Source: Trema orientale
Taxonomy: Eukaryota > Streptophyta > Magnoliopsida > Rosales > Cannabaceae
Reading direction: 5' to 3'
Assembly (NCBI GenBank): GCA_002914845.1
Contig: JXTC01000088.1
Coordinates: 462,682 to 526,681, forward strand
Length of the DNA stretch: 64,000 bases
Both the position numbers and the translations under genes were made by a program. Of the stretch, positions 33,501-43,125 are shown in pieces (the stretch's first letter is position 1; every line of letters starts with the position of its first letter). Below the pieces are notes generated by a model that saw only the letters and a list, made by a program, of their open reading frames with translations, was not told the DNA's origin and made no database searches.

Positions 33501-34489
33501 ACGAGTCTCAAGCTCTGAAAGAAGAAAAAGAAAAAATGGAAGCAGAGATTAAGAAGCAGGAAGAAGAGATACAGGCGCTTGCAGCTGTGATTGATGGTGC
33601 AATGAGAGCCGCTGAAAAAGATGAACTTACTATTGATGGTTTAAAGAATGAGAGAACCAGTCTCATTGAGAAACTCAATCAATACCAACAAGGCAATAAT
33701 TCGGCGAGTTCTTCAAGCCGTGATGCGATAATTCAACTACATGATCAACTCATGGAAGAGCTTCTTAACGGGGACAAGGTTGAAGCAGAGATTAAGCATT
33801 TGAAAGAAGAGGTCCATATGTTGACTTCGGTTTCGGAGCATGACCAGGCCGCTCTGTCCAGCCTCGAAAGACACAGCCTGGACTTGCTGAAAGAGAGAAA
33901 AGAACTCGTTGCGGAATTGCAAGAATGCCGGAGCTGGAACGAAGAATGGTTGGAAGAGAGAGGCCAACTCCTCAGAAGGATTGCCGGAATGGAACAGGAT
34001 GAAAAAAAGTTGAGACATGAAAAGGAGGAACTGTCCAATGAGAGAGAGGAATTGGTCGGAGCACTCGCTGAACTGGATGAACAACGAAAGACGTGGATCG
34101 AGGAAAAGGCAAACCTCGAAGCGAAACTTGGGGATTGGCAGTATTGGCACGAGAGTAATCTGTCCGAGACAATTGAGTACTACACAGAAGCGAGCAACAA
34201 GTGGACGGCGGAGAAGGATCTTTTGGAATCTGAGATTCTCCATGCAAAAAGAGACAAGGACTATTACAAAACCCTTTTGCTCGAGTATCAAGAAGACTGT
34301 TCCATGTTGGAGGAGAGCAGAAAAGAGCTCGCTCAAAAGCTGAAAGACAAGACTGAGTCAGCTGAGATTTGCCAAAACATTTCGGACGAGCTTTCTGATC
34401 TCAAAGCACAGCTCGAGGAAGCAGTGGAACGCTCGGAACTCTATAAGAGCCTTTTGAGGAACCTAAATTCTTGTCCAAAGTTTGCATGA
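30573..34489 (+). CDS. Unrecognised modular membrane protein with long C-terminal coiled coil
   Basis: Five phase-0 exons, 30573-30776, 30968-31159, 32365-32655, 32750-32926 and 33188-34489, all with GT-AG borders, join to 721 residues. I do not recognise the family. Exons 1-4 each encode one copy of a module of about 45 residues: an aromatic/ER start (VFKNERLAI, VFMVERVGM, LFWYERAAI, LFWMERAAM), a hydrophobic stretch, a short polar link, then a second hydrophobic stretch ending in aliphatic and aromatic residues (NMFYIL, NAVYIM). That suggests about eight membrane segments. Exon 3 starts with a Gly/Arg-rich linker (residues about 151-161, GGGRGRGGRR). Exon 5 (residues 289-721) is almost wholly Glu/Lys/Leu heptad-like coiled coil. 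A plausible role is a membrane-anchored tether or scaffold, but this is inference. A dead fifth module exon lies in intron 2. Confidence 0.85.
31296..31467 (+). mobile_element. 172-bp MITE, copy B of the three-copy family, inside intron 2
   Basis: It has the same ends and internal GATGGGAATCT inverted pair as 9257-9427, in opposite orientation. It is flanked by perfect 9-bp repeats, TCTAAATTA at 31287-31295 and 31468-31476. It lies in intron 2 of the modular membrane gene, where it should be removed by splicing. Confidence 0.85.
31693..31863 (+). pseudogene. Nonsense-bearing fifth module exon in intron 2
   Basis: The segment has a good acceptor (TTATGTAG before 31693), a strong donor (AGA then GTGAGT after 31863), phase 0 at both ends and 57 codons. 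It reads EHGYIFWFMRLTVLALAVMS, then WVTYFWYI, a TAG stop at 31786-31788, then IGLLAVSVGIVYIVKP. That is the same module as the four active exons (compare YLFWMERAAMILL and NAVYIMKP). If spliced in it would end the protein after about 162 residues and make a likely nonsense-mediated-decay target; if skipped the frame is kept. Either a recently lost module or a regulated poison exon. Confidence 0.75.
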
Positions 34490-34814
34490 GATTTTAGCTT
34501 TGATGGCAAAGTTTCTTTAGGGTGCTAGTGAAGGGGAATTAGTGGTTGGGATAAGTTAGTTTCTTTTCCTGTTTTCTTTTGGATATGTGGCTTAATTACT
34601 GTTGCTTAATACTTTCTGATGAGTAATGGTGCTTTTCTATTGGCAGACAAGAGTTAGAAATTTCATGGGGTTTATTGACATGTTTTAAGCTGCTCTACCA
34701 TTTAACATGTTCGGAAAATTTGTTGAAATTCCTCTTAAGATTATTTATTCTATAGCTATGTTGGTTAAGGTAAAGCAAGTAAATTTGCTTCTAATCGACT
34801 TTAATCCGGAGCCG
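34490..34814 (+). other. 3' flank of the modular membrane gene
   Basis: AT-rich sequence following the TGA; probably holds the 3' UTR. No clear poly(A) signal was assigned. Confidence 0.4.
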
Positions 34815-35665
34815 AATCACCTGTCCAAACTTCCCCGTCCGATTCTCTGTCCATCTAATAGAAAGATGACACGTCTTTAAAAAAGAATTATTTCAATATG
34901 GTTCACTTCACGGCGAATAAGGTCTGTTTAGAGCTTCAATAAATATATCTTTAGGATTTTTTTTTTTAAAAAAAAAGAAAAAGTAAAAGCCCTCACTTCT
35001 TCTTCTTCCTTGGGCTGGCCCCCTCTCCGATCCAAAATCTGAACCGTATAGTAATAAAATGCCAAAAGATGCTACAAACATGTGACCTAACAAAACCCCA
35101 ATCAGTCTTGACCATGGCGAGCATCAATTCATAATAGAAGTTAATTGGCCATTTCAAAAATCGCGAATCTGATATAGACTGATTTCGCAGGGAGACAAGT
35201 GCAAACACACTAACCGAAGCTCCAAAAATAATCAAAATCGACCTTAGATCTGGGTTTAATGGTTTTAACGGATTTGGGCAATACAAAGAAATAAGTAAAA
35301 AATTATGATTTTCTGATTTAAAAATGATAGAAATTTATGCACATTCAAAGCAAAAAAAAAAAAAAAAAAACCATTAATTAAAAGCACATGAAAAATACAT
35401 TTACAAATGGATAAGATTCATTTCAGAATCAAAGACGAGCGAAGGAAGAAGATGGAAGCTGAGCCGCTTAGGAAGTACAGGCGTGAGTTTGAATTTTTTT
35501 ATTTTTATTTTTTAAAATAGTTATCATTAATTTACTGAAGCATTAAACGGCCGTTGAGAAACGGATCTATAGAGTGGTGGATTTAAAAGCTTTTAACGAC
35601 GTGTCGTAATACTACGCGTTGGACAGAGAATTGGACAGATAAATTAGAGAGAGGAACTCCGTCCC
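34815..35665. mobile_element. Possible TIR element, weak
   Basis: The left text around 34820-34890 (CTGTCCAAAC, GATTCTCTGTCCA, GACACGTC-TTTAAAA) resembles the reverse complement of 35590-35660 (CTGTCCAATTCTCTGTCCAA, GACACGTCGTTAAAA). Borders and target duplication were not resolved. The region between has only short frames. Confidence 0.35.
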
Positions 35666-36228
35666 TTTGATCCGGCTGCATACCAACATTGAGCCTTTTT
35701 GTTTTGATAGCTCTTATATTTTATTATCTTCCTTTTGTTTATCCTTGTTTTGCACTCTAGTCTCATCTTCACTATTTATTCAAATTCTATTATCCTAAAT
35801 ACAAGACAACAGGAACAAATATATACAACGCACAAACTCAAGTTCCCAATCCCCGGTTGAAATTATCAATTCTAGCAATGAGACCAAATTGAGCGACAGT
35901 GAGACCAAATTGATTTCTAGTGTCAGTCAGACCAGCAACACTACTTCGTGGGCGAATAGTAGTGCAAAGAAATATTGTTATGCAAATAAAAGAATACTGC
36001 ACCATTGGCAAAGACAAGAACTATAGCGATATACAGCATAATATTTGAGGTCACAAAATACGTCCTAAGAAAGTCTCGGTAATATTCCAAGCTTAAGGCA
36101 ACCAAAGATAAAGTCTGACTACAATGGAAGCAAAAAATATACTAAACTCATCACTAGAGAGCATACTCCTAATTCCTGTATCAACATTCCTATGATGATA
36201 TTAACATCGCCAAAAAGAGGCCAGTCTT
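35666..36228. other. Spacer and probable SKP1 3' UTR
   Basis: The last 100-250 bases before 36229 are likely the 3' UTR of the SKP1-like gene. No other gene or repeat seen. Confidence 0.4.
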
Positions 36229-37881
36229 CTACTCAAATGCCCATTGGTTCTCCTTGCGAACCTCAGCTTCTTCTTCCGGAGTGAAGTCATTCGTGATGTT
36301 GAAAGTCCTGCGAATCTCTTCTGGAGACTTCCCCTTAATCATGTCTGCTACACACTGGCAAGTCAAATCCAGGAGGTTCTTGATGTTCAGATAGTTTGCT
36401 GCCTGAAAATCAGAAAAGAACAATGGTCAATATATGCACTATTAGTCAAGCGTACAAAACAAAGATGATTACAGACTAAATAAGATGTGGTCACAGGGCA
36501 GCCAAAAAAGGGAAAAAAAAAAACAATACAAAACAAAAGAACTCGCTTCAAGCCCTTGATAAGGAGTGAACCTTTCAGAAATATAGATAAAACTTCATCA
36601 AAACAGAACAGAAAAGACAAACAAATCAGTGTATATAATAAAGTAACCAAGTTGATATATGCAATTCTTATCAAGATTTCAAAACAAAGAGACCTGTAGA
36701 CTAAATTAGTGGTCAAAGAAAGAAGCTGATAAACCAAAGGCAAAGGTTAAATGGGGTACCCTGTCAAAAGGTAACCAACTCCGCAAGAAAACAAAATAAT
36801 TCACATAAGCCCAGAAATCCCTTTCGGTTAACACAAATATCCAACCAAAATCATCATATTTTAGCATAGATTCTTGAAACAAGAAACCCTTTTCTTTGCT
36901 CGAAATCACACAACAAATACCCAAAAAAAACCCAAAAACACGAACAAAAGATTCAACAAGATTACTCAAAGAGTTCATACAACAACAAAAATATACAAAT
37001 AAATCCATACTACTGAAACAGAGTAAAGCAACCAAGTTGATACAATATGCAATCCAACTCGAGAGTCCACAAACAAAGAGACCTGTAAACTAAATCCATG
37101 GTCAAAGAAAGAAGCCGATAAATCAAGGCAACTGGGGTACCCAGAGAAAAGGTTACCAACGACGGAAATAAAACAAAAGAACTTGCATAAGCCCTTAATG
37201 GGACAGAAACTTCACGAATACAGATAATAAAACTCCATCAAAACACTCAAAAGCCCTTTTCCATTGACAAAAATGCAACCGACATTATCATATCATACTT
37301 TTTTTTTTTTTGGGGTAAAATATCATATCTTACTTAGCCTTAGATTCTTGACACAAGAAACCCTTTTCTTGCTTGAATTCACACAACAATATATCCCAAA
37401 AAGAAAGCTTGAACCACATATAAAGATTCAACAAGACTACTCAAGGAGTTCATACAAATAAAATCCATTATCCTCACATATTGTTCTACAATCATACTGT
37501 ATATCGAAATAATCAAAACAAAAAGAACCCATTACCAAAAAAAAAAAAAGGTGAGAAAGAAAGAGTTACCAAGATGAGATCAAAGAGGGTGGCCTGGTCG
37601 ACCTTGACGAACTCGGCGTCCCAGTCCTTAAGACTCTTCTCGGTGGCGGACTTGTCAGCACCACCGGCGGAGGCTTCGACATGTTTCTTGCAGTACTCAA
37701 TGACCTTAGCCAGAATATCGCTCGTGACGTTGGGAATTGGCACCACAGTCTCTGGGTTATCGGCGCACTTGTCTTCGATCAGGAACTTAATGGTCTCCGA
37801 CTCCAGCGCCACCACCTCGTCGACCTCGAACAACTCGTCGTCTGAGCTCTTCAGCGTTATCTTCTTCGCTTCCGTCGACAT
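36229..37881 (-). CDS. SKP1: SKP1-like protein (SCF ubiquitin ligase adaptor)
   Basis: Two exons, 37570-37881 and 36229-36402, with a 1167-bp GT-AG intron, give 161 residues, normal for plant SKP1/ASK proteins. The N-terminal BTB/POZ-type half reads [17 protein letters not shown] and [11 protein letters not shown]. The C-terminal F-box-binding half is encoded across the junction as [19 protein letters not shown] and ends in [26 protein letters not shown] and NQWAFE, all conserved. The protein bridges Cullin1 and F-box proteins in SCF ligases in nucleus and cytosol. The start at 37881 gives the canonical [10 protein letters not shown]. The intron position after the LFDLIL codons is the usual one. 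Copy number in this genome, and hence which SKP1 paralogue this is, cannot be told. Confidence 0.97.
36537..37460. repeat. Direct repeats filling the SKP1 intron
   Basis: Segments at about 36640-36765 and 37024-37142 match (CAAAGAGACCTGTA, GGTCAAAGAAAGAAGC, GGGGTACCC), as do 36770-36985 and 37160-37455 (AAGAAACCCTTTTCTT, AAAGATTCAACAAGA, GAGTTCATAC). The offset is about 385-470 bp. A partial third copy starts at 36537. No coding content. Confidence 0.75.
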
Positions 37882-37928
37882 TGTCTTCTTCTTCTTCTTT
37901 CTTCAAAAAGGATTTGAAGAATTTTGCG

Positions 37929-37944
37929 AAACCCTAACCCTAAA
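37929..37944. promoter_or_regulatory. Telo-box in the SKP1 leader
   Basis: AAACCCTAACCCTAAA, 48 bases upstream of the SKP1 ATG. Telo-boxes (AAACCCTAA) are known in 5' regions of plant housekeeping and ribosomal-protein genes; function here is inferred from position. Confidence 0.5.
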
Positions 37945-38035
37945 ATTCCCTCTCTGCTGCGATTTTCAGGAGAGAAGCGAGAGAAAACTGAATTTGTTGT
38001 GATTGTGAATGAGAAGTTTGGGAATTAAGGTCGGG

Positions 38036-38043
38036 TATTTATA
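38036..38043 (-). promoter_or_regulatory. TATA box of the SKP1-like gene
   Basis: TATAAATA on the minus strand, about 155 bases upstream of the ATG. That would put transcription start near 38005 and a leader of about 120 bases containing the telo-box. Confidence 0.55.
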
Positions 38044-38131
38044 TGCTCAGCGAGACTTTCGCTGCAAGAGTCCGTATTTATATTTTACTTCTATATTTTA
38101 TAGGATGGTATGGCTCACTTTTATTTATTTA

Positions 38132-38903
38132 CTAGTCGTTATACCGCGCTTTGTGCGAGTTGTATTAATATTGCATATATTAAGCCTAATGTATAGTTAA
38201 GTTCAATGTATTTCAACATTAAAAAATATATTTATTTCTATATTTATTTTGATGAGACGAATGTAGCACAATCATTTGTTCGATGAATTAAATTTATTAT
38301 TAGCTATCATTAATATTAAATTAAATATAATATTATATAATAAATGTATATATTACAACCAATCATAGCAAAGAAAAATAATGATAGGACCAATTATATC
38401 ATGAAAAAATTAAGATTTTTCTAAAAATTTTAAAAATAGAATAATGATCAAAGATATAGTTAGGTTCAATGTATTTTAGCATCAAAAAATATATTTATCT
38501 CTTTATTTACTTTGATGAGACTAATGTAACACAATTTTTTGACGTTCGATGAACTAAATTTAATATAAATAATCATTAATATTAAATTAAATATAATATT
38601 TATAAAACATTAAATTATGTTTTTATCTCTCTCTATATTTATTTTGATGAGACGAATGTAGCACAATCATTTGTTCGATTCGATGAACTAAATTTATTAT
38701 AAGATATCATTAATATTAAATTAAATACAATATTATATAATACATGTATATATTACAACCAATCATAGCAAAGAAAAATAATGATCGGACCAATCATATC
38801 ATGAAAAAATTAGGATTTTTCTAAAAATTTTAAAATAAAATGGTGATCAAAGAAGCTATCAGAGTTTTGAGCTTCAGGCTTAATATATATATAGATAGAT
38901 AGA
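38132..38903 (-). mobile_element. Non-autonomous Helitron-like element with internal repeats
   Basis: Read on the minus strand it starts TCTATCTATATATATATTAA at 38903 and ends CTAG at 38132, preceded by a short imperfect hairpin (GCACAAAGCGC). The flanks are A before TC and T after CTAG, which is the Helitron A/T insertion rule with no target duplication. Inside are three direct repeats of about 190-250 bp (TTTGATGAGACGAATGTAGC, TTTGATGAGACTAATGTAAC, TTTGATGAGACGAATGTAGC at about 38248, 38510 and 38643). It has no coding capacity. Confidence 0.6.
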
Positions 38904-39089
38904 TTTTTCAGGAAACTACTATTTTTATTTAATCGTTTTTAATTGAAAATGTAGTTTCCAATTCCATTCCAAAAAGAAAAGAGAAAGGAAACTGTAGCTT
39001 GCAATAATTATTTATTTTTTTTTAAAAAAAAGGAAGGGACCATTTCATTGACTATCCAAAACTTAAATAATTATTGATTAAAACTTAAA

Positions 39090-39255
39090 GGGGAGGGTTA
39101 CGGCGCCCTTACGTAGGGCCACTTTTTATATACCGTTTGATGGGAATCTGTGGGGAATAACGGGAATATGTGGAGAATCTATTTATACACAGATTCCCAT
39201 CAAACGGTGAATAGACAGGGCCCTACGCAGGGACGTCCCTACTATAGACACGCCC
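39090..39255 (+). mobile_element. 166-bp MITE, copy C of the three-copy family
   Basis: It begins GGGGAGGGTTACGGCGCCCT and ends with GACACGCCC, with the internal GATGGGAATCTGT pair. It is bounded by perfect 9-bp repeats AAACTTAAA at 39081-39089 and 39256-39264. Somewhat shortened near the left end compared with copy B. Confidence 0.85.
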
Positions 39256-39270
39256 AAACTTAAATTATAG

Positions 39271-39295
39271 CCTTTCAAAAAAAAAAAAAAAACCC
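39271..39295 (+). mobile_element. Minute CCTTTC-poly(A) insertion with 12-bp duplication
   Basis: CCTTTC, then A16 or so and CCC, lies between perfect repeats CTTAAATTATAG at 39259-39270 and 39296-39307. It adjoins MITE copy C on one side and the 603-bp MITE on the other. Confidence 0.55.
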
Positions 39296-39306
39296 CTTAA
39301 ATTATA

Positions 39307-39909
39307 GGGATTTTATGCTCCTAACTTTGCTTGAATTGGCAGTATGATTCTTGGCAACTGAGTCCTTAAAATTTTAAAACCATTACAATCAAGTCCAACC
39401 CATTAGGAGTTGTTAAATTTCTAATAGAATGGTCACATCAAAATCACGTGGAACTTTTTTTAGGGCAATATAGGTAATTCACTAGGCTTCTATGGCTTGG
39501 AGGGAAGATAACAATTCAAAATGTAAATTTGAACTTAGCTTGGAACTAATCAACTAAATAAGTTTAACTCTTAGTTAAATTGTACAAAATTAATTTGTTT
39601 AAAAATTTTATTTAAAGAAACATGGCAACTATGTATTTTAATATTAAGCGAGTAATCTTTACCAACAGCGTGAACAGTTTAAGGGGAGGAAAATTGCCCA
39701 CTAAGTTCATATCATCACGATGAATCATATTTGACAGGTTAATCACGATGAATCATATCTCTATATCCATCCAAAATTTAACATGCTTTAATGGATTGGA
39801 CTTAAGTGCTAAGAATTGATTAATTTAAGGACTAAATTGCCATATATTTTTTTTCAAGAATCAAATTGCACATAGACAAAAAGTTCAAGGACCAAAGTGC
39901 AAATTACCC
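39307..39909. mobile_element. 603-bp Mutator-like MITE
   Basis: The ends (GGGATTTTATGCTCC; reverse complement of right end GGGTAATTTGCACTTTGG) are imperfect, but further in the arms match well: ATGATTCTTGGCAACTGAGT and AAGTCCAACCCATTA against TTGATTCTTG, AAGTCCAATCCATTA. A perfect 9-bp duplication TAAATTATA flanks it at 39298-39306 and 39910-39918. It contains no coding frame. Confidence 0.75.
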
Positions 39910-39918
39910 TAAATTATA

Positions 39919-40439
39919 ATATTGCTTATATATCCTTGCAAAGTTCAAGAAATAGATAACAATATCATTCTCACTAATAATAAATGTATTTTAGTAATTC
40001 AGTTATTTTTATTCATATTTCTAATTGCTAACGGCTAAGTAAACAAGTACAATAAAAAACAACATATTTCCTTTCTTATTCCGTCCAAACTTTGTCACTC
40101 TCATATATATATATATATATAAGAAATGTGCCCCTAGAAAACTGTTATTCCAATTGACACGAAAGAAGGTCCGATCTTAATATAGAGAATATGCATAAAC
40201 TTTATGAATAACCCTTCTATATCGCAGAATAACCAAGCCAGTATTAACAGGAGTACATAACAACAGAACATAGTACATACACATTATACCCATTTCAATA
40301 TACATTAATATGTTGTTAGTGCTCTTTCTAATTGCAATAATCACTAGAAACCATGTTGCACTATTCCATCAGCTGGAAAAATTACCCTTGTTTGGCACCA
40401 CTAGGCCCAATTATGATGATCAAGCTTCGATTTTCATGC
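39919..40439. other. Spacer and probable hydroxypyruvate reductase 3' UTR
   Basis: AT-rich DNA with a TA microsatellite near 40104-40121. The part nearest 40440 should be 3' UTR. No gene recognised. Confidence 0.4.
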
Positions 40440-43125
40440 TCATAGCTTTGAGACTGGTAAACCTGAGATGAAAAATGAACTTTCAACAAAAAAAGAATCA
40501 ACCTAGTCAAAAGTTTTGTCTTGAATTTTAGACATAACAAAATTTACCTAAGGCTTTGGAATTGACAATGCTAGGAGAGGCAGCTGGAGGTGGTGCATTC
40601 TCATTGAGGAATGGTTCAACCCGGTTCGGATCCGACCAGACTGGATATCCCTTTATCTTTCCCTGATAATGTAAAAGAAAAAGGTTAATTTCAAGTCGAA
40701 AGACTACCCAATGTTAGAATGCTGGACAAAATTTAGAGATGAGAAGCTATTTTTCTTAATAATATTTAGAAGTTACATACCAGGACATTGAGAGCAGCCA
40801 ATGTTGCCATTCCTTCTCGAGTCCACTACATAAACCATGAGAGAACAAACTCACTAATGTAGCTCGATACAATACTCTTCTTATGGTAAACGCTGTAAAA
40901 CAAAGTTTTACCTTGGAAGCAGAAGCAATATGGGGTACCACAATAGCGTTCTTCAAGTCTGCAAGCCCTGGTTTCATGTAAGGTTCATCCTGGTACAACC
41001 TCACTGATTAGTCACTACCGTCAGATATAGTGTTTAGTTTTCCTTTCTAAGGGATTATTTGAATTTACCTCGAAGACATCGAGTCCAACCCGGAACATAG
41101 GATTATGTTTCAAGTGCTCTACAAGAGCCACTTCGTCGATCACAGGTCCCCTACTACAGTTTATGAGGATTGCTTCCTACATATACAGCTTGAACATTTT
41201 TCAGATAGGAACATATGTACTTGTGTTACGTTTTTTTTGCATTAATCATAGAATGAGAGACATTTGTTGTAAGTTTTACCTTCTTCATCTGTGCAAGTCT
41301 CTCCTTGTTGACCAAATGATAAGTGGTTTTATCCAGAACTGGATGAAGACTTATCTAGATAGAGCATCAATAAAAAGTACTTTAATTCCTAAGCAAGACT
41401 GAGAAAGATAAAATGGGGATGGGGTGAAGAGAATGAGTCATCATACCACATCAGCTTGTTGGAGCACCTCATCCATAGTTGATGCTCTTTTCCAAGTCAC
41501 GGGCTTTTCACCATTGGCTTTTAAGAACTCACCATAAGCTGCAATGGAAGAAGATACAAGTTTCAGAAACATGTTCGATAAGATTCAGTTTTACTTTCTA
41601 ATTTTTAACAAATCAACTTAATTAGACATGCCTGTAACAAACTTCTCTAGTCTTGTGGACTGGTACAGATCATAGTAAATTAGGTTCATCTTGAAACCTT
41701 CAACCTGTTACATTTGAAGACTAACATTAGAGAAACTACTCAATAACAATGTATGGGCCATAAGTACCACAGCTGAGAATTCTCCAGTAACTGATGCTTC
41801 CGTACTGTTATCTAGCTCACAATTGGAAAATTATCAATCTTTCAAGGCATTGGTTATGCTAGTTGGCAAGCAAAGTACCATCATCCGCGCATACGCAGAT
41901 CCAATACGACCAGCTCCAATAACACCAACAGTCTGTCCTTTAAGTAAGTTCCCCACAAACCTACATCATTTAAATAGACAAATTAATCAATCGTTGCCAG
42001 AAGAAATCACTTCAAATTCACACTTCATTAACCAAAGATGTAAATATAACAAAATAATTGAAAGGCAATGGTTCTTACAGATTAGGAAGCCATCCATCAT
42101 ATAAGCCAGCTCTCATGAACTCATCTGCTTCCACTATTCTTCTAGCAGCTGCTAAAGAAAGCGAAGCTGCCAGCTCGGCCGTAGTTTCAGTGAGTACTCC
42201 CTAAAACATATGAGCAATGAACTGATATCTTCATTTGCCCTTTTTTCTTAGAAACTCAAACCCAAATTAACTACTTTTGCATCAGGAATAGCTTGAACAC
42301 AAAAGATATTTCAACCTAGTACATACACCAGATCCATGCATACTGATTGATAAACTTGTTTGTACTATTTAAAGTATGTGAAATATAGTCATGGGAAAAG
42401 TCAAAGAGCTAAAATGTTGGTAAAAAGTACCAAAAGATACTGTAAGAAAAAGTAGGTAGATTAGTTACTATGGGAAGAAAAAGTAAGTAGATTAGTTACT
42501 ATGGGAAAACAATCACTGTATATTCTGCAACATAAGGTTTTGAACTCACAGGGGTGTTTCCAACGGCAACGCCATACTTGTTAGCAGCACCAACATCGAC
42601 ATTGTTATAACCAACAGCCATGTTACTGAAAGCTTTTCCCCCTGCTTTGCTCAGTGCCGAAAACAAAGTCTCTCCCCAATCTTCAGTCAACTAATGAAAA
42701 CAAACCCAGAATACAATTCAAAATATGTGCGCATGTACATGTATATGTAATCATCATTAAATCCTCACATGATATGATCCAATTATCACAACGGGTATAC
42801 TCACCTGTCCAATAACTCCATCACACTTTTCACCAATAAGGGCAATAATATCTTCAACAGACAATATGGTTTTCTTCTGGGTACAAATCTAATTATGAAA
42901 ATTAACAAGAATTCCGGTCAAAATTTTGATACCCAATACTCCAAAAAATCAGTCTCTAGTGAAAAAAGAAAAAAAAAATACATAAAAGAATGTGAAGATT
43001 ACTTCTACTCGACAATCTTGTTCGACTAAAAGATTGATCCAGCGAGTTCCGGGCATGGGTTTTGTGCTAACAACTCTGTATTTCCCATTTGGGTTCCACA
43101 CCTCAATCGAAACTGGTTTCGCCAT
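40440..43125 (-). CDS. HPR1: Peroxisomal NADH-dependent hydroxypyruvate reductase
   Basis: Thirteen minus-strand exons: 43003-43125, 42805-42888, 42550-42690, 42079-42200, 41879-41960, 41632-41704, 41447-41538, 41280-41354, 41069-41176, 40912-40989, 40781-40825, 40548-40662 and 40440-40462. They join to 386 residues, the standard HPR1 length. The nucleotide fold motif GAGRIG is at 172-177. Catalytic residues of the D-2-hydroxyacid dehydrogenase family are Arg273 (NCSRG), Glu302 and His320 (PHIASAS). The protein ends in SKL, a type-1 peroxisome signal. In photorespiration it reduces hydroxypyruvate to glycerate with NADH in leaf peroxisomes. The start MAKPVSIEVWNPNGKYRVV is canonical; a GTG at 43143 is not the start. 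The intron after exon 6 uses GC instead of GT as donor (AG then GCATGT); the other introns read as GT-AG. No other defect. Confidence 0.97.
42445..42506. repeat. 31-bp tandem duplication in HPR1 intron 3
   Basis: Two adjacent 31-bp units differ at one base (AGTAGGTAG against AGTAAGTAG), at 42445-42475 and 42476-42506. Likely a recent slippage or repair duplication. Confidence 0.85.

Noticed and set aside
33737-34336. 199-codon minus-strand frame and smaller neighbours
   Set aside because: Antisense shadow of the coiled-coil exon; repetitive Glu/Lys codons keep the other strand open.
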